From the NCBI GenBank assembly GCA_024637395.1, contig JAGXFG010000066.1, forward strand, positions 1-64,000: DNA of 64,000 nucleotides. Reading direction: 5' to 3'. The DNA is from Burkholderiaceae bacterium (GTDB lineage Bacteria > Pseudomonadota > Gammaproteobacteria > Burkholderiales > Burkholderiaceae_E). Below are positions 8,566-16,055 of the stretch, piece by piece; the stretch's first letter is position 1; each line of letters begins with the position of its first letter. The notes below the pieces were generated by a model. It saw only the letters and a program-made list of their open reading frames with translations. It was not told where the DNA came from and made no database searches. Position numbers and translations under genes: made by a program.

Positions 8566-9119
8566 GCCGCCACCCGCTGCAGTTGCGATCCAACGATGTT
8601 CCAGCCGGCGGTGCAGGCGGCGACGTTTTCGTCGTGCTTCTTGGGTGATTCGACCTCGAGCACGCGGGTGATCACTGCGAGCGGCGGTGCCTCGAGCGCC
8701 CGCGCAAAGGCACCCAGCAGGGCTGAATTGACGATCCGTCCCAGGCCGTGCTCGCGCGCGATCGCCAGTCCGTCGACCGGCAGCACCCGAAAGCCCGGCA
8801 ACTGCTGCTGATATTGCTCCTGGCTGCGGTTCGAATTGACCACGATCAGCGTCTTGGAGTCGGCACAGCCGAGCAATTTGCCTTCCAGCAGGCTGGCGTC
8901 GAAACACAGGATCGCGTCGGCGTTCTCGATGTCGCAGCGCAAGCGCACCGGGCGGTCGTCGACCCGGATGTACGAGCTTACCGGGGTGCCGCGCCGCGCG
9001 CCGCCGTAACTGGCAAAAGACTGGACCTGCCGGCCCTGCGCAAAGAAGGCCATCGCCAAGAGGTTGCCAGCGGTCTGCGCGCCCTGCCCTCCGCGGCCCT
9101 GGATGATGATCTCAAGCAA
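8562..9119 (-). CDS. 2-oxoacid:acceptor oxidoreductase gamma subunit
   Basis: This 185-residue gamma chain begins LEIIIQGRGGQGAQTAGNLL, the conserved nucleotide/CoA-related motif of PorG-like subunits, and continues with SFASYGGARRGTPVSSYIR. It heads the four-gene operon. The start is TTG at 9119: no ATG is available at the conserved N-terminus and a strong AAGGAG lies 9 nt upstream. The stop overlaps the next gene as ATGA. A TTG start on the first gene could lower the level of the whole complex by translational coupling. Confidence 0.88.
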   Translation of the reverse strand: MLEIIIQGRGGQGAQTAGNLLAMAFFAQGRQVQSFASYGGARRGTPVSSYIRVDDRPVRLRCDIENADAILCFDASLLEGKLLGCADSKTLIVVNSNRSQEQYQQQLPGFRVLPVDGLAIAREHGLGRIVNSALLGAFARALEAPPLAVITRVLEVESPKKHDENVAACTAGWNIVGSQLQRVAA

Positions 9120-9194
9120 GGTAGCTATCTCCTTAATGGGTCGCGGCGGCCCGAACAGGCCGCGCGATCCGAATTCTTATTCGCAAACTATAAC

Positions 9195-9210
9195 CCCAGC
9201 CGCGGCTGGG
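9195..9210. promoter_or_regulatory. 16-bp perfect palindrome upstream of the oxidoreductase operon
   Basis: CCCAGCCGCGGCTGGG lies 76 nt upstream of the TTG start of the gamma subunit, next to a TATAGT-like hexamer on the minus strand. It could be an operator. In GC-rich DNA a chance palindrome is possible. Confidence 0.3.
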
Positions 9211-9276
9211 CCCCGGAATACCCCAGCGCCGGCGCACACTTGCCTTGCCCGGTCCCGGGCGGCCGCGCGGCAACCC

Positions 9277-10851
9277 TCAGCCCTGGCGCCGGCAACTATC
9301 CTCGGGGAAATAGCGGTCGCAGAAGTAGCACGGCCCCTGCGGCAGCCAGCGCGGCAACTGGTAGTAACGCCGGCGAACCTGGTCGAGCACGACGTCGCGA
9401 TACACCTGGTAGCGCAGCCCGTGCCCCTCTACCAGGTCGAAGCGCGCGCCGCGCAGCGTCACCGAGCGATAGGTGACGCGGTCGAAATACTGTTCGTATT
9501 CGCCGCGCTTGAAGTTGTCCTTGCGCACGATCACGATGTCGCGCCCGGCCAGCGCGCGGAAGTCGGTCAGGATGTCGTCGTGACGCGCATGGCTCGAGCC
9601 GGGACCGAACACTATGAACCGCCGGCCCACGGCGTATGACATCGTCACCGCTGCCGAGTAGCCGTTGGAAGCCAGCGTCACCTCGGGGCCATAAGTCGCC
9701 AGCGCGCGCGCCAGTTCCGGGCCGTGCATGGTCATCACCAGGCCCGGGTAGCTTTTCCACGCGCGGAAGGTCTCGGTGGGCAGCGCCAGCAGCGTCGCGA
9801 TCAGCAGGTAGTGGGCCAGCGTGAACCAGACGAGGAAGCGCAGCGCGCCAGCCATGCGCCGGTCGCAGCCCTCACGGCGCAGCGCAAACCACAGCACCAC
9901 CGGCACGACGAAACTCGCCAGCCAGTGCAGCCCGATGGTCTTGCCCAGCGTCAGAACCGCAAAGAGCACAAAGGGGACCCCGAAGAGCCACACCAGGGCG
10001 CCGCCGGCAGAGCGGTCACCGGCCGGCCGGGCGCCAGCGCGCCCGGCGCCCAACCAGGCGCGCGCCGCACGGCCCATTTCGAGCAGCAGCGGGGGCGATA
10101 CCACGTAGGCCAGGCTCAGCAGGTAGAGCAGCGGGTTGCGCCACGACCAGCCCGCATCCTCGTTGCGGTTGACGAGGTTGAACATCACGTTGGGCCAGCA
10201 GTTCTGCCAGTTCCAGGCGATCTGTATGGCGGCGCCCGGCAGCGCCCCGAGAATCACCAGTGCCAGGCCGCGCAACTTTAACGGCGACGGCCGCCAGAGC
10301 GCATGGGCGGCGATCCCGAGGGCGAGCATGCCAGCGAAATATTTCGAGAGCAGCGCGGCGCCAAGGAGCAGCCCGGTGAGCAGGAAATCGATCCCGCGCC
10401 CGGTGCGCAGCGAGCGCAGATACATCAGCACCGTCAATCCGGCGAACAGCATCAGCGGGATGTCGGTGGTGATCGCGACGTTCCAGGAATTGATCGGGAC
10501 CAGCAGCACCATCGTGCCCGTAGCCCACGCCAGCCGCTCGTCCTGGCGGCGCACCGTGGCGACCACCGCAGCGGCGAGCACCACCGGGACCAGCAGGGCG
10601 GGGGCGCGCAGCACCAGGAGATGTTCTGAAATCGCGGCCAGCGCCGCCAGCCACCAGCCGATCATCGGCGGGTGATCGTAGAAGCCCCAGTCGGGATATT
10701 GGCCCCAGCTCAGGAAGTAGGCTTCATCGCCCGTGATGGGCAGGATCGCGGCCAGTGCAATGCGCAACCCGAAGGTCACCGCCAGCACCACCATGAATGC
10801 CTGGCGCGCGGATGCCGCGGTGGCAAACCGCTGAGCGACTGAATCAGCCAT
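9277..10851 (-). CDS. Membrane glycosyltransferase, GT39/ArnT-like
   Basis: This 524-residue polytopic protein has a long series of hydrophobic helices. Near the N-terminus the sequence GDEAYFLSWGQYPDWGFYDH carries the acidic first-loop motif of dolichyl-phosphate-mannose/ArnT-type (GT-C) transferases, followed by PPMIGWW. Such enzymes use a polyprenyl-phosphate sugar and modify lipid A, glycans or proteins on the periplasmic side. A soluble C-terminal tail of about 120 residues follows the helices. I chose the ATG at 10851 (GAGG about 10 nt upstream) over a TTG three codons earlier. It is monocistronic. The acceptor cannot be deduced. Confidence 0.8.
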   Translation of the reverse strand: MADSVAQRFATAASARQAFMVVLAVTFGLRIALAAILPITGDEAYFLSWGQYPDWGFYDHPPMIGWWLAALAAISEHLLVLRAPALLVPVVLAAAVVATVRRQDERLAWATGTMVLLVPINSWNVAITTDIPLMLFAGLTVLMYLRSLRTGRGIDFLLTGLLLGAALLSKYFAGMLALGIAAHALWRPSPLKLRGLALVILGALPGAAIQIAWNWQNCWPNVMFNLVNRNEDAGWSWRNPLLYLLSLAYVVSPPLLLEMGRAARAWLGAGRAGARPAGDRSAGGALVWLFGVPFVLFAVLTLGKTIGLHWLASFVVPVVLWFALRREGCDRRMAGALRFLVWFTLAHYLLIATLLALPTETFRAWKSYPGLVMTMHGPELARALATYGPEVTLASNGYSAAVTMSYAVGRRFIVFGPGSSHARHDDILTDFRALAGRDIVIVRKDNFKRGEYEQYFDRVTYRSVTLRGARFDLVEGHGLRYQVYRDVVLDQVRRRYYQLPRWLPQGPCYFCDRYFPEDSCRRQG

Positions 10852-10919
10852 CGGGATCAAGCCTCGATCGCAAGGAAATTTCGATGCCGGTCACGCCCAG
10901 AATACGCCGGGCGCTATCC

Positions 10920-10949
10920 AAAAAAAAAGGCGCACATTACTGTGCGCCT
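10920..10949 (-). terminator. Strong Rho-independent terminator
   Basis: A perfect 9-bp stem (AGGCGCACA pairing TGTGCGCCT, 4-nt loop) is followed on the minus strand by nine T residues. It would end transcripts coming from lptF-lptG. The 158 nt between lptG and this hairpin contain no convincing gene. Confidence 0.9.
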
Positions 10950-11107
10950 CGAATGACAGCTTGGCTGCCGCTCCTCCTCCTCCAAGAACCTCGTACGGGC
11001 AGGGCTAAAGCCATACCCGGAACAGGGTCGATCTTAATCAACGGGGAGAGCGCCGTCCACCATTTTCGAGCGCAATCAATAAGGAATTTCCCGTATCGGA
11101 GCACTCC

Positions 11108-12241
11108 TCAGCGGACCCTTCCGACCCAGGAAAGCATACCCATCGCGACCATGAATGCGACCGCGCTCGGGATGCTGACAGCGATCCACGCGGGCCAGGT
11201 ATTGAGCAAGCCGAGGTGCGTGAACAGGCCGTTGAGGAAATGGAAGGTGATTCCCAGCATGATCCCGCCGAAGACCTTCAGACCAACTCCGCCCGAGCGG
11301 ATCTGCAGGTACGCCGAGGGCAGAGCCAGGGCCATCATGACCAGCACCGCGAACGGATAGACGACCTTCTGCCACATGGCGATCTCGTAGCGGCTGGCGT
11401 CCTGCCGGTTCTCGCGCAGGTGACCGATATAGCTCAACAGGTCCCAGCCCGACATCCGGTCGGGGGCAACCATCAGCACCGCCAGCAGCGCCGGGGTCAG
11501 TTCCGAGCGCCAGACCAGCTCGGGCTTCGTGGTGCGCTCGACCCCGACCGCGGGATATTTACCAGCCACGATCTCCGGCACCACCTTTACCTGGGTCACA
11601 TCGGAGAGCAGCCAGGAACCCGGCGGATCGAAGCGGCCGCGGGCGGCTTCCAGCACTTCCGTGAGGCGCATGGCGCTGTCGAACTCGAACACCCGCACAC
11701 CGCGCAGCGACACGTCGGGGGTGAGTTGGGCGATGTTGACGAAGCGCTGGCGTTCCTCGCCGGCCGTGGCGGAGCGCAAGGTGTCCTTGATCCACAGCCC
11801 GGAGCGAAACTCGCCGCTCACGGTCGAGCCGAGCGCCGACATTCGCACCCGCTGCGCCATCTGGTCGGCCGGGGCTGTCACGAACTCTCCAATCAGCAGC
11901 GTCACCACCGCAAACACTATCCCGACCCGAAAGATTGCATAGAGTGCACGGATCGGACCGAGTCCGGCCGAGCGCATTGCCGTGAACTCGGAGTTCGATG
12001 CCAGCTGCGACAGGGCGTAGACCGTGCCGATCAGCGCGGCGATCGGCATCAGTTCGTAGATATGCCCGGGCAGGCTGAGCAGCACGAAAGCCAGGGCGTG
12101 CTGCAACTGGTAACCGGCGCGGCCAACGTCGTCGAGTTCGTTGACGAAGTCGAAAAAACCGAACAGCGCCAGGAAGCCCACCAGCACGAACGCCACCGCG
12201 ATCGAGATCTCGCGGGCCACATAGCGGCAAACGACCCGCAT
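11108..12241 (-). CDS. lptG: LPS export ABC transporter permease LptG
   Basis: This 377-residue permease belongs to the LptB2FG complex, which extracts lipopolysaccharide from the inner membrane and pushes it along the LptC-LptA bridge. Three N-terminal helices, a periplasmic beta-rich region (about residues 125-270) and three C-terminal helices match the family. The segment NELDDVGRAGYQLQHALAF and the coupling region YELMPIAALIGTVYALSQLA with SEFTAMRSAG are characteristic. Its ATG overlaps the lptF stop by one base (TGATG), so the two permeases are translated together, as expected for a heterodimer. The operon is divergent from pepA, a common betaproteobacterial and gammaproteobacterial arrangement. 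Confidence 0.95.
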   Translation of the reverse strand: MRVVCRYVAREISIAVAFVLVGFLALFGFFDFVNELDDVGRAGYQLQHALAFVLLSLPGHIYELMPIAALIGTVYALSQLASNSEFTAMRSAGLGPIRALYAIFRVGIVFAVVTLLIGEFVTAPADQMAQRVRMSALGSTVSGEFRSGLWIKDTLRSATAGEERQRFVNIAQLTPDVSLRGVRVFEFDSAMRLTEVLEAARGRFDPPGSWLLSDVTQVKVVPEIVAGKYPAVGVERTTKPELVWRSELTPALLAVLMVAPDRMSGWDLLSYIGHLRENRQDASRYEIAMWQKVVYPFAVLVMMALALPSAYLQIRSGGVGLKVFGGIMLGITFHFLNGLFTHLGLLNTWPAWIAVSIPSAVAFMVAMGMLSWVGRVR

Positions 12242-13335
12242 CAGCCGAGCCCTCGCCGCAGCAGTCTGAAGCGCATGCCGCGCGGCGCCACCCGAGCGTA
12301 GAAGAAGATGGCCACGACCAGCGCGAGCGCCAGATGCATCGGCCAGACCGCCAGCCAGAAGCTGACCCGTCCCTGCGCCACCCAGGCCTGGGCAACCGAA
12401 CTCAGGTTGTTGTAGATGACGTAGATCAGCAGCGCCAGCACCAGGTTGATCGAGCGTCCGACGCGCGGATTCATCGACGACAGCGGGATGGCCAGCAACG
12501 CCAGCAGCAGCGCCGAAATCGGCAGGCTGATGCGCCAGACCAATTCGCCCAGGTTGCGCGGCGTCAGGTTGGCAACCAGGTCGCTGGTCGACCTGACCTT
12601 GGCGGAGTCCTCGCCGCGCGTCGACGGCCGGGGGTCGAGCCGCAGGCCGTAGCGCTCGAACTCCATCAGCCGCAGCGCCGACCCCGTGATGTCGCCGTCG
12701 TAGCGCCGCCCTCCTTCCAGGACCAGGAAGCGATCGCCGTTCTCCTCGGTCTCGATGCGCCCGCCGCGCGACACCACCACTGAGCGCTGCTGGCCGCTGG
12801 TCTGGGTGAGGAAGACGCTGCGCACCTCGGTATTGGTAATGTCGAGCGACTCGATGAAGAACACCCGGTCGCCGCTGCCCGACTCGCGGAACTGTCCGCG
12901 CGCCACCCGCGAGACGTCCTCACGCTGGGCGAAACGGCGCTGGTATTCGCTGCTCTTCAGGTTTGCCCACGGTGCCGCCCAGAACCCGACCAGGGCGACC
13001 ACCACCACGAACGGAGCGGCAAAACCCGTCACCGGCCCGATCCAGTCATAGAGGCTGCGCCCGCTCGAGGCCCAGATCACCATTTCCGAATCTCGGTAGG
13101 CGCGGGTGAAGGCCATCAGCGTCACGATGTAGAGGGTCAGCACGAGCAGCACGGGCAGGAGGTTGATCGCCGCAAAGGCGATCAGCGGCAAGACGCTGGC
13201 GGTGTCCACCTGGCCGCCCGAAGCCCGGCCGAGCAGCCGGATCAGCGAGGTGGTGACCATAATCGTGAACAGGGTCGCAAAGACCACTCCCGCCAGGCTG
13301 GCGAGCTCGCGACGAAGCGCTTGCTTGAAGATCAT
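12241..13335 (-). CDS. lptF: LPS export ABC transporter permease LptF
   Basis: This 364-residue partner of LptG begins MIFKQALRRELASLAGVVF and contains the family coupling helix region (AFTRAYRDSEMVIWASSGRS). Three helices, a periplasmic domain (about residues 125-265) and three more helices follow (SLPISALLLALLAIPLSSMN). It forms the permease heterodimer with LptG; the ATPase lptB is not in this window. It is the first gene of the two-gene operon. Its start lies about 140 nt from pepA, with the shared intergenic region holding promoters for both directions. Confidence 0.95.
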   Translation of the reverse strand: MIFKQALRRELASLAGVVFATLFTIMVTTSLIRLLGRASGGQVDTASVLPLIAFAAINLLPVLLVLTLYIVTLMAFTRAYRDSEMVIWASSGRSLYDWIGPVTGFAAPFVVVVALVGFWAAPWANLKSSEYQRRFAQREDVSRVARGQFRESGSGDRVFFIESLDITNTEVRSVFLTQTSGQQRSVVVSRGGRIETEENGDRFLVLEGGRRYDGDITGSALRLMEFERYGLRLDPRPSTRGEDSAKVRSTSDLVANLTPRNLGELVWRISLPISALLLALLAIPLSSMNPRVGRSINLVLALLIYVIYNNLSSVAQAWVAQGRVSFWLAVWPMHLALALVVAIFFYARVAPRGMRFRLLRRGLG

Positions 13336-13364
13336 GGCTGGGCTTCGGGCGACGATCGGGTCGT

Positions 13365-13370
13365 TATAAT
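13365..13370 (+). promoter_or_regulatory. Possible -10 element for pepA
   Basis: A consensus TATAAT lies 108 nt upstream of the pepA ATG in the lptF/pepA intergenic region. The -35 region at 17-bp spacing is poor, so this is tentative. Confidence 0.35.
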
Positions 13371-13478
13371 GAGCGGCTAGTCGGATCGGGCACCCCCGAC
13401 CCGTCCTGTCGTGATCCGCGCCGCAGCACCCGCCGACGCGGCTCCATTCGATGTCGAGTGATGACCCGAGGGAACCAC

Positions 13479-14963
13479 ATGCAATTTAGCACAAAGGCTT
13501 TGTCAGTCGAGAAGATCCGTACCGGATGCGTAATCGTACCGGTACTGGCGGGGCGCGAGCTCAGCGCCAGCGGCAAGCTGCTTGACGCCACTCACGGGGG
13601 TTGCCTATCGGCGGCGCTCAAGACCGGCGATCTCGAGGAGAAGGCCGGCGCCACCCTGCTGGTGCGGCTCGACAAGCCCAATCACCGGGCGCTGCTGGTC
13701 TCGACGGGCGATTCCCGCGAGGTCTCCGAAAAGGCGTTCCGTGAGGCCGCGGCGGGAGCTTTTCGCTCGGCCGCCACGCTGGCGTCCGACGACGCCGTCT
13801 CGCTGCTCGGCGAAGTCAGCGTCGCGGGCCGCGATGAAAACTGGACCCTTGGCGCCCAGGTCATGGTCGGCCGCGATCAGGCCTACCGCTTCGAGCGCCT
13901 CAAGTCCAAGTCGACCGAAAAGAAACGCCAGCTGGCCAAGGTCGTGATGTGCGTACCCAAGGCGCACGCCAGCCGCAGCCAGACCGTGGCCCAGCGGGCG
14001 GTGGCGATCGCCAATGGCGTCGACCTCGCTCGCGACCTCGGCAACCTGCCGGCAAACGTCTGCACCCCGTCATACCTCGCCCACAGCGCCGGCGAACTCG
14101 CGACCGAGTTCAACCTTCGCCTGCAGGTGCTCGAGGAAAAACAGATGGTGGCGTTGCGCATGGGCGCATTGCTCTCGGTGGCCAAGGGTTCCGAGCAGGC
14201 ACCCAAGCTGATCGTCCTGCACTACCAGGGGGCGGCGGAGAGCAAGGCACCGGTGGTGCTGGTGGGAAAGGGCGTGACCTTCGACAGCGGCGGGATTTCG
14301 ATCAAGCCGGCTGCCAAGATGGACGAGATGAAGTACGACATGTGCGGCGCGGCCTCGGTCCTCGGAACAATCCGGGCCATCGCCGAGATGAAGCTCAAGA
14401 TCAATGTCGTCGGCATCATCCCGGCCTGCGAGAACCTGCCGAGCGGCCGGGCCAGCAAGCCCGGCGACATCGTCACCACCATGTCGGGCCAGACCGTCGA
14501 AATCCTCAACACCGACGCCGAGGGCCGGCTGATCCTGTGTGACGCTCTGACCTACGCCGAGCGCTTCAAGCCGGCAACGGTGATCGACATCGCCACTCTC
14601 ACGGGCGCCTGCGTGATCGCCCTCGGCCACTACAACTCGGGGCTCTTCAGCCCGCAGGATGCGCTCGCCAGCGACCTGCTCGCCGCCGGCCGCGACAGTG
14701 CCGATCGGTGCTGGCGCATGCCGCTCGACGAGCCCTACCAGGAAGAGCTCAAGTCACCGTTCGCCGACATGGCCAACGTCGGCGACCGGGCAGCCGGCGC
14801 GGTCACCGCGGCGTGCTTCCTGTCGCGCTATGCCAAGGCCTATGACTGGGCGCACCTCGACATTGCCGGCACCGCCTGGAAATCCGGCAAGGACAAGGGC
14901 GCCACCGGACGGCCGGTGCCGCTGCTCGCCTCCTTCCTGATCAGCCGCGCGACCCGCAGCTAA
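13479..14963 (+). CDS. pepA: Leucyl aminopeptidase PepA (M17)
   Basis: This is a cytosolic di-metal aminopeptidase of 494 residues that removes N-terminal residues from peptides. The metal-binding and catalytic segments are intact: VLVGKGVTFDSGGISIKP, DEMKYDMCGAASVLG and the M17 signature NTDAEGRLILCDALTYAE, with ATLTGACVIALG after it. I placed the start at 13479 because GAGGGA is well spaced from that ATG; an earlier ATG seven codons upstream lacks support. holC follows after 31 nt. In enterobacteria PepA also acts as a DNA-binding protein (XerA, CarP); that role cannot be judged here. Confidence 0.96.
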   Translation: MQFSTKALSVEKIRTGCVIVPVLAGRELSASGKLLDATHGGCLSAALKTGDLEEKAGATLLVRLDKPNHRALLVSTGDSREVSEKAFREAAAGAFRSAATLASDDAVSLLGEVSVAGRDENWTLGAQVMVGRDQAYRFERLKSKSTEKKRQLAKVVMCVPKAHASRSQTVAQRAVAIANGVDLARDLGNLPANVCTPSYLAHSAGELATEFNLRLQVLEEKQMVALRMGALLSVAKGSEQAPKLIVLHYQGAAESKAPVVLVGKGVTFDSGGISIKPAAKMDEMKYDMCGAASVLGTIRAIAEMKLKINVVGIIPACENLPSGRASKPGDIVTTMSGQTVEILNTDAEGRLILCDALTYAERFKPATVIDIATLTGACVIALGHYNSGLFSPQDALASDLLAAGRDSADRCWRMPLDEPYQEELKSPFADMANVGDRAAGAVTAACFLSRYAKAYDWAHLDIAGTAWKSGKDKGATGRPVPLLASFLISRATRS

Positions 14964-14994
14964 GGGCCTCGCCCGCCACGCGCTCAAGCCCCAG

Positions 14995-15417
14995 ATGACC
15001 CAGGTCGACTTCCACTTCAACATGCCCGACAAGCTCGGGTACGGATGCCGCCTGGTGCGCAAGGTCTTCCGGGCCGGGCTCGGGGCTATCGTGGTCTGCG
15101 CTAACGAGGAACAGCGCGACGAGTTCGACCGGCTGCTCTGGACTTTCTCGGAGCCCGAGTTCATTCCCCATGTCCTGGTCGGCGATGCGCTCGCCGAGCA
15201 GACCCCGGTCCTGCTCGCGGTCGGCGACACCGAGGCGCTGTGCCGCGACGTATTGGTGAACCTCGGTCCGGAATTGCCCGCCGGATTCAGCCGCTTCAAC
15301 CGGCTGGTGGAATTGGTGGGCACCGATCCGGACGATCGCGATGCGGCGCGCGAGCGCTGGCGTTTCTACCGCGACCGGGGCTACGAGATCCACAACCACG
15401 ACGTTGCCGGGGGCTGA
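14995..15417 (+). CDS. holC: DNA polymerase III chi subunit HolC
   Basis: This 140-residue chi subunit of the clamp loader links polymerase III to single-strand binding protein during lagging-strand synthesis. It begins MTQVDFHFNMPDKLGYGCRL with VRKVFRAG after it and includes DEFDRLLWTFSEPEFIPH and GFSRFNRLVELV, all typical of HolC. The pepA-holC-valS order is widely conserved in proteobacteria. It is preceded closely by pepA, and the next gene starts 4 nt after its stop, so the group is probably co-transcribed. Confidence 0.93.
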   Translation: MTQVDFHFNMPDKLGYGCRLVRKVFRAGLGAIVVCANEEQRDEFDRLLWTFSEPEFIPHVLVGDALAEQTPVLLAVGDTEALCRDVLVNLGPELPAGFSRFNRLVELVGTDPDDRDAARERWRFYRDRGYEIHNHDVAGG

Positions 15418-15421
15418 AGCG

Positions 15422-16024
15422 ATGAGCAACCAAGATCCTTTCCAGAGCGCCTGGCGCGCCCTCTGGCCCCAGTCCGGAGCGGCGACCGGCGAGCAGCGGT
15501 CAGCCGCCCCGGCCGCTGCCCAGCCGACTGAACCCGACCTGGCCCCGGCCGCACCGGCCCCTGAACCTGAGGCAACGGAAGTCGCTGCCGAGCAGCGCCG
15601 CCGGGTCAGCCCGGCGCGTCGGCAGTCCGACCGCAATCCGCTGGTCGATCCGCTCGATGCCACGATTCCGATCCTCACCCAGGTCGTCGAACTGGCCGAA
15701 TACGCCGGCGAAACCCTGCCGCGCACCCTCGATGAAGTCGACTGGAGCAAGCTGGCGGTGCTGGTCCGCGAACGGGTGCTCGAGGCACTGCTGAACCAGC
15801 CCGGAAGTTTCCTGGACGAGCCGATCCGCGAGCGCCTGCCGCGCATCGTGGAACGCGGCACCAGGACGCTCGCCGCCGAGATCCGCGCGGGGCTGGAGGA
15901 GGCGATGCGCGATGCCGTCGCCAACGCCGTGACCGAGGAACTGACCAAGCTGCAGGAAGAAATCGTCAGCCGCGCCGAGGCTGCCCGCAGCTTCGCGCCC
16001 ATCACCCCCAACGACCAGCTCTGA
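15422..16024 (+). CDS. Hypothetical protein between holC and valS
   Basis: This is a 200-residue protein of unknown function. Residues about 18-65 are low-complexity and rich in Ala, Pro and Glu. A more ordered part begins near [15 protein letters not shown], continues with repeated short amphipathic helices ([20 protein letters not shown]) and ends in a coiled-coil-like tail. No signal peptide or membrane segment is seen. From memory, Burkholderia genomes carry a small protein with an IPVLT-type motif at the same locus (the DUF2486 group); I could not verify homology. Its position in the operon, 4 nt after holC and 31 nt before valS, suggests a conserved but minor partner of these housekeeping genes. 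Confidence 0.75.
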   Translation: MSNQDPFQSAWRALWPQSGAATGEQRSAAPAAAQPTEPDLAPAAPAPEPEATEVAAEQRRRVSPARRQSDRNPLVDPLDATIPILTQVVELAEYAGETLPRTLDEVDWSKLAVLVRERVLEALLNQPGSFLDEPIRERLPRIVERGTRTLAAEIRAGLEEAMRDAVANAVTEELTKLQEEIVSRAEAARSFAPITPNDQL

Positions 16025-16055
16025 ACCCGCCCGTTCTCGCCAAAGGATTGCTTTG

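Noticed and set aside
10950-11107. Possible small gene of about 25 codons on the minus strand downstream of lptG
   Set aside because: The frame starting MALALPVRGSW ends inside the terminator hairpin, has no ribosome site and no resemblance to known small proteins.
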